A stretch of DNA of 10,720 nt, from the NCBI GenBank assembly GCA_902806015.1, contig CADCUZ010000076.1, positions 1 through 10,720 on the forward strand. The letters run 5' to 3'. Made by a program: the position numbers and the translations under genes. Under the pieces are notes generated by a model, which was given only the letters and a program-made list of their open reading frames with translations, was not told where the DNA came from and ran no database searches. Below are positions 1 through 6,729 of the stretch, in pieces; position 1 is the stretch's first letter, and the number at the start of each line of letters is the position of its first letter. Origin of the DNA: an uncultured Rubrobacteraceae bacterium. Its GTDB lineage: Bacteria; Actinomycetota; Rubrobacteria; Rubrobacterales; Rubrobacteraceae.

Positions 1-415
1 ACGTGCCGAACCACCGCGCCCTTCTGGCGATCCAGGCTCCGAGTCTCATCGGAATCCCAGCGAGACCCGCCACCCTCGCGGCATCCCGGTGTGACGGGGT
101 TTATGTCCTAACTTGCCCTATCCACCGAAGTGCGTGGAAGGATCATTCTCCGAAGTCCGTATGCGGGATCTCGAATACGAGGCACTCCGAAGATCCATGG
201 GCTCCGCGATCCAACTTCGTGGCGTTCCGGGTTGACCACAATCTGTAGTGGGGGTGCATAAGAATGCGCAGGGCCACATGACGCTGGCGCGGGTGGCCCT
301 GCCCCGCCGATGCCAATCGCGCTAGCCGGTATGCGCCTCCACCGGGGCCGTCGGCCGCCCCCTAGGCGCCCGCGCCGGCAGGCCGGGCCTCCCCACGCTT
401 CTTCACCGCCCCTTC
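1..415. other. Stretch with no recognisable gene
   Basis: None of the six frames gives a protein I recognise here. The longest forward frame starts near position 3, ends at 248, and has no family motif and no clear ribosome binding site. Frame 2 between about 326 and 415 could hold very degraded remains of the nucleotide-binding half of DprA, since it runs straight into the readable dprA remnant, but the similarity is too weak to claim. The only clear structure is an inverted repeat at 268-302. The stretch fits a non-coding or heavily decayed region upstream of a pseudogene. Confidence 0.5.
268..302. repeat. Perfect 10-bp inverted repeat
   Basis: The arm GCAGGGCCAC (268-277) is repeated as its exact reverse complement GTGGCCCTGC (293-302), with a 15-nt loop. 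No T-tract follows on the + strand, where the next bases are CCCGCCGA. No A-tract precedes the left arm, so a standard intrinsic terminator is not supported in either direction. It could be an old terminator hairpin, an operator or chance in GC-rich DNA. Confidence 0.6.
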
Positions 416-1166
416 GCCGCGTCTTGCGGCGTTCGTGACGCCCGTGGGCCCCCACCGTGCGTCCGCCGTCGCGTCGAGGCCCCCCGAGGCCCCCTGCTTA
501 CCGTGTGGATGAGGGAGGATCGTCGTTCACCCGAGATCCAACCGGGACCTCTTCCGGCGGGTGGAGGCCCTCGGGGCGCCCGTCTCCGAGTACTTCTTCG
601 GGGAGGCGCCGCTTGCCTGGAGGTTCCCGGCGCGCAACAGGGCCATCGCCGGCCCTTCGAACGTCGTCGTGGTCGTCGAGGCGCCGGAAAAGAGCGGCGG
701 CGCCCTCACAATCGCGTCCCTCATAACCGCGTGCCACGCCCTAATTGCAGGACGGGAGGTCTGGGGCGTCCCCGGACCGCCGGGGTCACCCGAGGGTCGC
801 GGTTCCAATATGCTGTTCGCCGATGGAGCGGGAGTTCTCTGGGGTACGCCGGAGTTCCTGGAAGCCGTGATGGGTCTTACGGAGCACGAAGAGGGCGCGG
901 TTCCGCCAGGCCTGCAGCCGACGCAAGTAGCCTTGCAGGAGCCTGAGACACCGGAGCCACCGACCGGGCTGCCGGAAGACGAGGCTGAGGTGCTGCGGGG
1001 GGTGTACTGCCGATCCTTGGGAGCGGACGTGGTCGTCGGCCGGACGGGGGTGGAGATGCGGACCGTCCTGAGCTCTATCGCCGTGTTGGATCCAAATGGT
1101 TACGTCGCGCGCGACGCGGCGGGCAACGACGCGGCGGGCAACTTTGCGCAGCGGCCGGTCCGGTGA
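416..1166 (+). pseudogene. dprA: Decayed dprA (DNA processing protein A / Smf)
   Basis: DprA loads RecA onto single-stranded DNA taken up during transformation. The frame open from 513 to the stop at 1166 encodes the C-terminal half of the family. It shows HPRSNRDLF, SEYFFGEAPLAWRFPARNR, an IAG-S-VVVVEAPEKSGG segment, GREVWGVPGPPGSP and a SN-LF-DGA segment, then after a linker a DprA-type winged helix ending LDPNGYVAR and NFAQRPVR. Upstream in the same frame, PHRASAVAS and CLPCG match the family's AHRAAL and VLPCGVD motifs. An in-frame TGA at 510-512 interrupts them. The sequence VRDARGP in frame 2 (431-451) matches GVDARAH and implies a frameshift near 450. The N-terminal Rossmann part is unrecognisable and there is no credible start. 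A GTG at 561 could in principle start a truncated product, but it would lack most of the DNA-binding fold. Dead gene: fairly sure. Confidence 0.8.
1113..1142 (+). repeat. 15-bp tandem duplication in the dprA remnant
   Basis: The unit GACGCGGCGGGCAAC occurs twice back to back (1113-1127 and 1128-1142) and keeps the frame, giving a DAAGN-DAAGN duplication after the winged-helix domain. An exact in-frame duplication is typical of replication slippage and is probably recent. Confidence 0.85.
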
Positions 1167-1251
1167 GGCGGCGGACGCTGGGGTTACCCTGGACGCGGAA
1201 CCTTCGCGCCAAAGAAAGGGCGGCAGTAGGGATACCTGCCCCGCCGAGTGC

Positions 1252-1977
1252 CGGGCGGCGCAACGGGAGGTGACGGCGCTGGGCGACAGGCTCGTCGCCA
1301 ACTACTCGTCGCTCGCGCGGTACGTGGCGGGCAGGGTCTGCGCCCGGTCGACCGGGCCGCTCGACAGGAAGGATGAGGCCTCCTGGGTTTGTGCAGGTTC
1401 CTGGTGGCCGTCGAGGCTTGCGACCCGTCCCGGCCCGCCGAGTTCGAAACGTACGCGATCTTGAGGATCCGGTGGTCCCATCCTTGCCAAGCTGCGCAAG
1501 AGCGACCCACCTCCCCGCACGGCCCGCCTTCGCGCCCAGCGGGTGGAGCGCGTCCGATGCGGGCTCGCGGAGCGCTACGGCCGGTCTCCGACGGAGCCCG
1601 AATTTGCGACGACGCTAGGGTGACTCTTGCGGACCGCCGGCCCGTTCTGGAGACAATTTCGCGCTCCAGGGTGGGGTCGCTGGAGGCCGTGGACGGCTGG
1701 CACGTCGAGGACAGGCTGCACGAGCTCGTGGTGGACCACCTCGCGGCGGACCCAGAACGGGCCGTCGAGAGGTCCGAACGGCGGGCGTCGTTCGTCCGCG
1801 CGGTACAGGACCTTGGGGAGAAAGTGCCAATCATCACTACCTTCTACTACTCGAGGGGCTCACGCTGCGCGAGATGGGCGGCGCTCTTGGACTGACGGAC
1901 GGCAGCATCTCTCAGATCTTGAGGGTTCGCTGAGGTGGCTGCGCCGGTCCCTCTTCGAGGGCGTCCAGGTCCCGTAG
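1252..1977 (+). pseudogene. whiG: Decayed FliA/WhiG-family sigma factor
   Basis: The gene can be read as a sigma-70 group 3 protein only by switching frames. Region 2 starts in frame 1 (LVANYSSLARYVAGRV). It jumps near 1385 to frame 3 (FLVAVEACDPSR, EFETYAILRIR), then near 1473 back to frame 1 (GPILAKLRKSDPPPRTARLR, AERYGRSPTEPEF) and ends at TGA 1621. Frame 3 resumes at that point (VTLADRRPVLETISRSRVGS, LAADPERAVERSERRASF, the TFYY of region 4). Near 1851 it shifts to frame 2 (EGLTLREMGGALGLTDGSIS, the region 4.2 helix-turn-helix) and meets a stop at 1931. The tail is in frame 1 (RWLRRSLFEG) and ends at 1977. That makes about five frameshifts, while residue-level similarity between them stays high. 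The position next to rpsB matches whiG of Streptomyces, which controls sporulation; FliA relatives control motility. Which role applied here cannot be told. Confidence 0.85.
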
Positions 1978-2019
1978 GGGGCAAGCGGGGCGCGTTTCCT
2001 AGATGCATCGCCCCCCTTG

Positions 2020-2028
2020 TGCTAGTAT
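2020..2028 (+). promoter_or_regulatory. Putative extended -10 promoter for the rpsB operon
   Basis: TGCTAGTAT carries the TG-N motif followed by the hexamer TAGTAT (2023-2028), about 150 bp before rpsB. No good -35 hexamer lies 16-18 bp upstream, which extended -10 promoters can tolerate. Transcription would start near 2035. It lies after the end of the sigma-gene remnant and is the best promoter-like sequence in the gap. Confidence 0.5.
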
Positions 2029-2034
2029 CTTCAA

Positions 2035-2181
2035 GGTTTGGACGGCGGTCAGGCACCGTCGTCGCTCAACACGCACGCCCGCCGGAGGTCTTTGAGACCC
2101 GGGTGGTGGTCCCTTAGCAGAACGCGAGCGGATTGCGAGGCGCGGGCGGAGGATGTCAACCACCAAAGAGAGGTAAAGAGC
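2035..2181 (+). promoter_or_regulatory. Structured 5' leader of rpsB
   Basis: About 145 nt separate the putative start of transcription from the rpsB ATG. They contain a perfect hairpin GGTCT-TTG-AGACC (2087-2099). An outer 7-bp pairing, CGCCCGC (2076-2082) with GCGGGCG (2142-2148), encloses it. The Shine-Dalgarno sequence AGAGAGG (about 2167-2173) lies just outside. E. coli S2 represses rpsB-tsf through the leader; a similar role here is an inference only. Confidence 0.4.
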
Positions 2182-3240
2182 ATGGAAGGCACAACCGATC
2201 GCGTGGGCATACGGGACCTGCTCGAGGCTGGGGTCCACTTCGGCCATCAGGCCAAGCGCTGGAACCCCAAGATGAAGCGCTACATCTTTGCGCAGCGGAC
2301 CGGCGTTCACATCATCGACCTTGACCAGACGATCACGCTGCTGGAGCGTGCGCTCAAGTTCGTGCGCGGCGTCGCCGAGGCGAACAAGGAAGTCCTTTTC
2401 GTTGGCACCAAGAAGCAGGCCCAGATACCCCTGGCCGAGCAGGCCATAAGAAGCGGCCAGCCGTACGTGGCCGAGCGCTACATCGGCGGCATGCTGACCA
2501 ACTTTCAGACCATCCTGCCGCGCATCCAGTACTTCACGGGCCTGGCCCGCAGGGTCGAGGAGACCCCCGAGGAGGAGAAGACCGGCAAGGATTGGTTCGC
2601 GCTGAACCGCGAGTACCAGAAGCTCAGGCGCAACTTTGCGGGGCTCACGGAGATGGAGAAGCTTCCGGGCGCCGTCTTTGTGGTGGATCCCAAGCGCGAG
2701 GAGCTCATGGTCAAGGAGGCGAACCGGCTCAAGATCCCGGTCGTCGCACTCACCGACACCAACTGCGACCCTGAGGTCGTCGACTACGTCATCCCCGGCA
2801 ACGACGACGCGATCCGTGCCATTGGTCTGATCTCGCGCCTCGTCGCGGACGTCATCGTCGAGGGCCGCGGCGAGGAGGCCGCCGAGGACCGGCCGTTACC
2901 GCCGGTGATGGAGCAGGCCCTCGTGACCGAGGAGGGGCCGCTGCCGGAGGCCGCGCAGGGGGCACAAATTTCGGAGGGCGCCAACGGCGCCGGCACCGCC
3001 AACGGGCAGGCAGAAGAGCCCACGACCGAGACGCCCGCCGCCGAAGCTCCCGACAACCGTACCACCATTGAGGCCCCCGATAACGGGACGGAGTCCGTGG
3101 CGGAAGCTACCGAAGAGCCCCTGGCGCAGGTGGCCGACGAGGCCACGGCCGATGAGCCGGTGGCTGACGAGCCCGCCGCCGAAGAGGTTGAGGCCCCCGA
3201 CGCCGCCGGGCAGGGGAACAAAGAGAACGAGGAGAACTAG
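2182..3240 (+). CDS. rpsB: 30S ribosomal protein S2 with long acidic tail
   Basis: S2 is a late-assembling protein of the small subunit that sits between head and body and helps hold S1. The family signatures are AGVHFGHQ (residues 16-23), WNPKMKRYIF, RYIGGMLTNFQTI and TDTNCDP...DYVIPGNDDAIR (about 191-212). ATG 2182 is chosen because it has AGAGAGG 8 nt upstream and places the conserved N-terminus correctly. The frame is open further upstream, but nothing there resembles S2. The protein is 352 residues against the usual 230-260. The excess is a tail from about residue 233 that is rich in Glu, Ala, Asp, Thr and Pro, low in complexity, and contains repeated EAPDN and DEP motifs. It is probably disordered. 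First gene of the operon; tsf follows after 5 nt. Confidence 0.97.
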   Translation: MEGTTDRVGIRDLLEAGVHFGHQAKRWNPKMKRYIFAQRTGVHIIDLDQTITLLERALKFVRGVAEANKEVLFVGTKKQAQIPLAEQAIRSGQPYVAERYIGGMLTNFQTILPRIQYFTGLARRVEETPEEEKTGKDWFALNREYQKLRRNFAGLTEMEKLPGAVFVVDPKREELMVKEANRLKIPVVALTDTNCDPEVVDYVIPGNDDAIRAIGLISRLVADVIVEGRGEEAAEDRPLPPVMEQALVTEEGPLPEAAQGAQISEGANGAGTANGQAEEPTTETPAAEAPDNRTTIEAPDNGTESVAEATEEPLAQVADEATADEPVADEPAAEEVEAPDAAGQGNKENEEN

Positions 3241-3245
3241 AAGCC

Positions 3246-3833
3246 TTGGCTAGCACCATAGAGAAGATAAAGCAGCTGCGGGAAGAGACCGCGGCGGGCA
3301 TGATGGACGTCAAGAGGGCGCTGGAGGAGTCAGACGGCGACGTGGAGGGGGCGCGCAAGGTCTTGCGCGAGCGGGGCCAGGCCATCGCCGCGAGAAAGAG
3401 CTCGCGCGAGGCGACGGAGGGCTTGATCGAGGCCTACATACACTTCAACGGGCGCGTGGGCGTGCTCGTTGAGGTCAACTGCGAGACGGACTTCGTGGCC
3501 CGCACGCCGGAGTTCAAGGAGTTCGCCCGCAACGTCGCGCTGCACGTAGCGTCGATGAAACCGATCTGCGTCGCCCCGGAGGACATCCCGGCTGAGGCCC
3601 GGGAGGAGGAGCGTCAGATCGTGGGTAAGCAGGTCGCCGAGATGGGCAAGCCCGAAAACATTCGGGCCCAGATCGTCGAGGGGCGGATGCGCAAGTGGGA
3701 GGCCGAGCAGGCCCTGCTCACCCAGCCGTACGTCAAGGAGACGGACAAGACCGTAGGCGACCTCCTGCAGGACACCGTCCAGAGGGTCGGTGAGAACGTC
3801 GTGATCCGGCGCTTCGTCCGGTACGAGCTCTAG
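3246..3833 (+). CDS. tsf: Elongation factor Ts (short form)
   Basis: EF-Ts is the guanine nucleotide exchange factor that regenerates EF-Tu-GTP in translation. Residues 1-55 form the UBA-like N-terminal domain with [16 protein letters not shown] (11-26). The core then carries the signature CETDFVAR (79-86) and [11 protein letters not shown]. The C-terminal end has LLTQPYVKE and [13 protein letters not shown]. The length of 195 residues fits the compact form known from Thermus and other bacteria with one core subdomain, not the form of about 280 residues in E. coli, so it is not truncated. The start is TTG at 3246, the only candidate that keeps the N-terminal helix. The Shine-Dalgarno GGAG lies inside the end of rpsB, so translation is probably coupled to it. 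Confidence 0.96.
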   Translation: MASTIEKIKQLREETAAGMMDVKRALEESDGDVEGARKVLRERGQAIAARKSSREATEGLIEAYIHFNGRVGVLVEVNCETDFVARTPEFKEFARNVALHVASMKPICVAPEDIPAEAREEERQIVGKQVAEMGKPENIRAQIVEGRMRKWEAEQALLTQPYVKETDKTVGDLLQDTVQRVGENVVIRRFVRYEL

Positions 3834-3840
3834 GAACGTA

Positions 3841-4647
3841 TTGGAAGACTTCGCGAGGATCGGCGAGACGGGCGGGGCCGGGCTCTCAGAGCTCGGTCCC
3901 GTAAAGCGCATCGTCCTCAAACTCTCCGGGGAGAGCCTCGCCGGCGAGGGCGGTTACGGGATAGACCCCGCTAGTCTAGACTGGACGGCGAGCAGCGTGG
4001 TCGAGGCGGTGGAGGCGGACGCGGAGATCGCGATCGTGGTCGGCGGCGGCAACATCTTCCGTGGCTCGCACGTGGCCGCCGAGCTCGGCATCGAGGGAGC
4101 CACCGCCGACTACATGTCGATGCTGGGTACGGTGATCAACGCGATGGCGCTTCAGGCCGCGCTCGAGGAACGCGGGGTGGAGACCAGGGTCCAGACGGCG
4201 ATAGAGATCCAGGAGGTCGCCGAGCCGTACATCCGCCGCCGCGCGATGCGCCACCTCGAGAAGGGCCGCGTCGTGATCTTCGGCGGCGGTACGGGCAACC
4301 CCTTCTTTACGACCGACACCGGCGGCGCCCTGCGGGCGCTCGAGATAGGTGCCGACGCCCTGCTCATGGCGAAGAACCGGGTGGACGGCGTCTACGACAA
4401 GGACCCTCGCCGGCACCCCGACGCCATGCGGTTGGACCGGCTGAACTACATGGACCTTCTCGCCAACGACCTCGCGGTTATGGACCACACGGCCGCGACG
4501 CTTTGCAGCGGGGAGAACCTGCCCATAGTCGTTTTCGATATACTAAAGCCCGGGAACCTGCGCCGAGTGTTGCAAGGAGAGCGCGTCGGCTCCCTCGTGT
4601 GGGGCGCCTCAAACGGGACAGGGGGCGGAGGAGGCCAGAGTGTCTGA
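3841..4647 (+). CDS. pyrH: UMP kinase (uridylate kinase, bacterial type)
   Basis: PyrH phosphorylates UMP to UDP with ATP and is a cytosolic hexamer of the amino acid kinase fold, usually regulated by GTP and UTP. Motifs are VLKLSGESL (residues 25-33), GGGNIFRG (68-75), [32 protein letters not shown] and VDGVYDKDP (181-189). The 268 residues exceed the usual 235-245 because of about 20 extra at the N-terminus and a short glycine-rich C-terminal tail. TTG at 3841 is the only usual start codon between the tsf stop and the conserved core. AGGA lies 5 nt before it and overlaps the tsf stop codon. The last 8 nt overlap the start of frr, whose Shine-Dalgarno lies inside this gene. Confidence 0.96.
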   Translation: MEDFARIGETGGAGLSELGPVKRIVLKLSGESLAGEGGYGIDPASLDWTASSVVEAVEADAEIAIVVGGGNIFRGSHVAAELGIEGATADYMSMLGTVINAMALQAALEERGVETRVQTAIEIQEVAEPYIRRRAMRHLEKGRVVIFGGGTGNPFFTTDTGGALRALEIGADALLMAKNRVDGVYDKDPRRHPDAMRLDRLNYMDLLANDLAVMDHTAATLCSGENLPIVVFDILKPGNLRRVLQGERVGSLVWGASNGTGGGGGQSV

Positions 4648-5200
4648 CGTGATCGACTTGACGGCCGCGGAGCGCCGGATGCAGGGCGCCGTGGAGTCCG
4701 TGAGGAGCAACTTCGCGACCATCCGCACCGGTCGGGCGAACCCTTCGCTTCTGGACAGGATAGAGGTTGAGGCATACGGGACAAGGATGGATCTCAGGAG
4801 CGTCGCTAACGTCGGCGTGCCCGAGCCGCGGATGCTCACCGTGACCCCGTTCGACCCGAACTCCCTCAAGGGCATAGAGCGGGCCATAAGGGACGCGGAC
4901 ATCGGCCTGAACCCGCAGAACGATGGCAAAATCCTGCGCCTCCCCATCCCCGAGCTCACCGAGGAACGGCGCCGCGAGCTTATACGCATGGCCCGGAACA
5001 TGGCCGAAGAGGGCAAGGTCTCCGTGCGCAACGTCCGCCGGGACGAGATGCGCGATGTCCACGAGCTCCGCAGGGAGGGCGAGGTCTCCGAGGACGACGA
5101 GCGCCGCGCTGAGGCCGAGCTTCAGAAGCTCACGGACGGTTACGTCAAGCGCGTGGACGCCATCCTCTCAGACAAAGAAGCAGAGCTCTTGGAGGTCTAG
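4640..5200 (+). CDS. frr: Ribosome recycling factor
   Basis: RRF splits post-termination ribosomes together with EF-G. The 186 residues match the usual 185. Domain I helix 1 carries [15 protein letters not shown] (25-39). It is followed by [18 protein letters not shown] in the small domain II, the hinge-side [11 protein letters not shown], and the two long C-terminal helices with VRNVRRDEM and [15 protein letters not shown]. The GTG start at 4640 overlaps the 3' end of pyrH by 8 nt. It is preceded by the strong purine run GGAGGAGG with 5 nt spacing, which makes the start clear and suggests translational coupling to pyrH. The order pyrH-frr is widely conserved in bacteria. Confidence 0.97.
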   Translation: MSDVIDLTAAERRMQGAVESVRSNFATIRTGRANPSLLDRIEVEAYGTRMDLRSVANVGVPEPRMLTVTPFDPNSLKGIERAIRDADIGLNPQNDGKILRLPIPELTEERRRELIRMARNMAEEGKVSVRNVRRDEMRDVHELRREGEVSEDDERRAEAELQKLTDGYVKRVDAILSDKEAELLEV

Positions 5201-5203
5201 CTT

Positions 5204-5932
5204 CTGGAACCCGCCGCCAAACACGCACCCGCCGGCTTCGACCCCAAGTCGGCTCCCCGCCATGTCGCCATTATCATGGACGGCAACGGCCGCTGGGCCC
5301 AGCGACGCTGGCTGCCCAGGGCCGCCGGCCACCGCGAGGGCGTGGCCGTTCTGACCCCGCTCCTCGAAGCCGCAGGCCGGGCCGGTGTCGAAACCCTCAC
5401 CCTCTACGCCTTCTCGACGGAGAACTGGGCCAGGCCCCAGTCCGAGGTCAAGACGCTCATGCGCCTCTTTATGGAGACGGCCCGCAAGAAGGTGCCGGAG
5501 CTAAACGAGCGGGGCGCCCGGCTGCGCTTCCTGGGCCGCCGCGAGGGGTTGCCGGAGCGCGTTCTGGAGGCGCTGCGCGAGGCCGAAGAGCTCACGGCGC
5601 AAAACGACCGGCTCGACGTCTTCATCGCCCTCAACTACGGCGGACGTGCCGAGATAGTGGACGCCACCCGGCGGATGCTGGAGGACGGCCTGGCGCCGGA
5701 GGCGGTCGACGAGGAGACGTTCGCCCGTTACCTCTACGCCCCCGGGGCGCCGGAGGTGGATCTGGTGATCCGGACGAGCGGCGAGTTGCGCGTCTCAAAT
5801 TTTCTGCTCTGGCAGATCGCCTACGCCGAGTTCTACGTCACGGAGACCCTTTGGCCCGACTTCTCCGCCGAAGAGTTCACACGAGCCCTCGAAGCCTTCG
5901 CCTCCCGGTCCAGGCGCCGGGGTGGCGCCTGA
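5204..5932 (+). CDS. uppS: Undecaprenyl diphosphate synthase, likely CTG start
   Basis: This cis-prenyltransferase extends farnesyl diphosphate with isopentenyl diphosphate to make the C55 lipid carrier of cell-wall synthesis. Conserved blocks are PRHVAIIMDGNGRWA, YAFSTENW (68-75), ALNYGGRAEI, LVIRTSGELR (R190-E194), SNFLLWQIAYAEFY and LWPDF. The first ATG in frame (5276) begins inside MDGNGRW and would cut off the PRHVAII strand leading to the catalytic Asp. No ATG, GTG or TTG lies between it and the frr stop. CTG at 5204 has GGAGG (5191-5195) 8 nt upstream and puts that Asp at position 26 and the Asn-Trp pair at 74-75, as in the E. coli enzyme. I therefore choose CTG, giving 242 residues. 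Other classes of cis-prenyltransferase cannot be excluded on chain length alone. Confidence 0.93.
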   Translation: MEPAAKHAPAGFDPKSAPRHVAIIMDGNGRWAQRRWLPRAAGHREGVAVLTPLLEAAGRAGVETLTLYAFSTENWARPQSEVKTLMRLFMETARKKVPELNERGARLRFLGRREGLPERVLEALREAEELTAQNDRLDVFIALNYGGRAEIVDATRRMLEDGLAPEAVDEETFARYLYAPGAPEVDLVIRTSGELRVSNFLLWQIAYAEFYVTETLWPDFSAEEFTRALEAFASRSRRRGGA

Positions 5933-5939
5933 GGCCCCC

Positions 5940-6710
5940 GTGCTCCGGTGGCGGACCGTCACCGCGCTGGTGCTCGCGCCCATCGCCCTGGCCGCCATCA
6001 TGGTCGGCAAGGCGGCCGTGCTCGCACTCGTGCTCGTCGTGGTCGTCGGGGCCGCCTACGAGCTCTCCCGCGCCCTGAAACCCCTCCCCTTCGTCGCCGC
6101 CTTCGGGGCGGGCGCCATCCCCGTCTTGCTCTCCATCCCTTACCGCCAGACGGGGATACTCGCGGGCGCCGTGGCCGGCCTGCCGTGGGCGCTGATGTGG
6201 CTCGCGGGCGAGCCCGAGACGCGTACCCTTCGGGCGGTGCTTGCCGTGCTCTTGATGGCGCTGTGGGTCGGGGTGCCGTTAGCCCACCTTGGGCTGTACC
6301 CCAACGCCCGATACGGAGAGTATTTGACCCTGATCGCGGTCGTAGGGCCCTGGATCTCCGACTCCGGTGCATATTTTGCCGGACGCTTCTTCGGTCGCCA
6401 TCCCCTCTTCCCGAAGCTCAGCCCGAAAAAGACTGTGGAAGGAAGCATCGGCGGCCTCGTCCTTACGGTGATCGTGATTTCCCCGCTCGCCTACGGCCTC
6501 CTCGACTATACGGTAGTCAAGGGGCTCGTTATAGGGGTGGGCGTCTCGCTTGCCAGCCAGGGCGGCGACCTTTTCGAGTCCGTCCTCAAGCGCATCCTCG
6601 ACGTGAAGGATCTTGGGCGCTTCCTCCCTGGCCACGGCGGGGTGCTCGACAGGATCGACAGCCTGCTCTTTACGGTGCCCGCGGTATACTACATCTCGTT
6701 GCTCGTATGA
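5940..6710 (+). CDS. cdsA: Phosphatidate cytidylyltransferase (CDP-diacylglycerol synthase)
   Basis: CdsA is an integral membrane enzyme that makes CDP-diacylglycerol from CTP and phosphatidic acid, the branch point for all phospholipids. Several hydrophobic segments alternate along the chain, among them VLALVLVVVVGAAYEL near the N-terminus and LVLTVIVISPLAYGLLDY in the middle. The catalytic core shows SDSGAYFAGRFFGRHPL and SPKKTVEGSIGG. The family signature S-x-L-K-R-x4-K-D-x-G...P-x-H-G-G-x-x-D-R-x-D is complete near the C-terminus (nt about 6579-6663). I prefer GTG 5940, which has GAGG 5 nt upstream and gives the typical MLRWRTVTALVLAP N-terminus (256 residues). GTG 5922 would add 6 residues and overlap uppS by 11 nt, but it has no clear Shine-Dalgarno. 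Confidence 0.95.
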   Translation: MLRWRTVTALVLAPIALAAIMVGKAAVLALVLVVVVGAAYELSRALKPLPFVAAFGAGAIPVLLSIPYRQTGILAGAVAGLPWALMWLAGEPETRTLRAVLAVLLMALWVGVPLAHLGLYPNARYGEYLTLIAVVGPWISDSGAYFAGRFFGRHPLFPKLSPKKTVEGSIGGLVLTVIVISPLAYGLLDYTVVKGLVIGVGVSLASQGGDLFESVLKRILDVKDLGRFLPGHGGVLDRIDSLLFTVPAVYYISLLV

Positions 6711-6729
6711 GATTCCTTTCCACACCCGC

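Noticed and set aside
3..248. Forward open frame of 81 codons at the left edge
   Set aside because: No recognisable motif, no clear ribosome binding site and mixed composition; not enough to call a gene.
561..1166. Functional short DprA starting at GTG 561
   Set aside because: It would lack most of the Rossmann fold that binds DNA, has no Shine-Dalgarno, and homologous sequence continues upstream through a stop codon.
2038..2181. N-terminal extension of S2 from a GTG near 2038
   Set aside because: The extra 48 residues do not resemble S2, the family start matches ATG 2182, and a proper ribosome binding site precedes that ATG.
6685..6690. TATACT near the end of cdsA as a dxr promoter
   Set aside because: No -35 at suitable spacing was found, and only 19 nt separate the two genes, which fits co-transcription.
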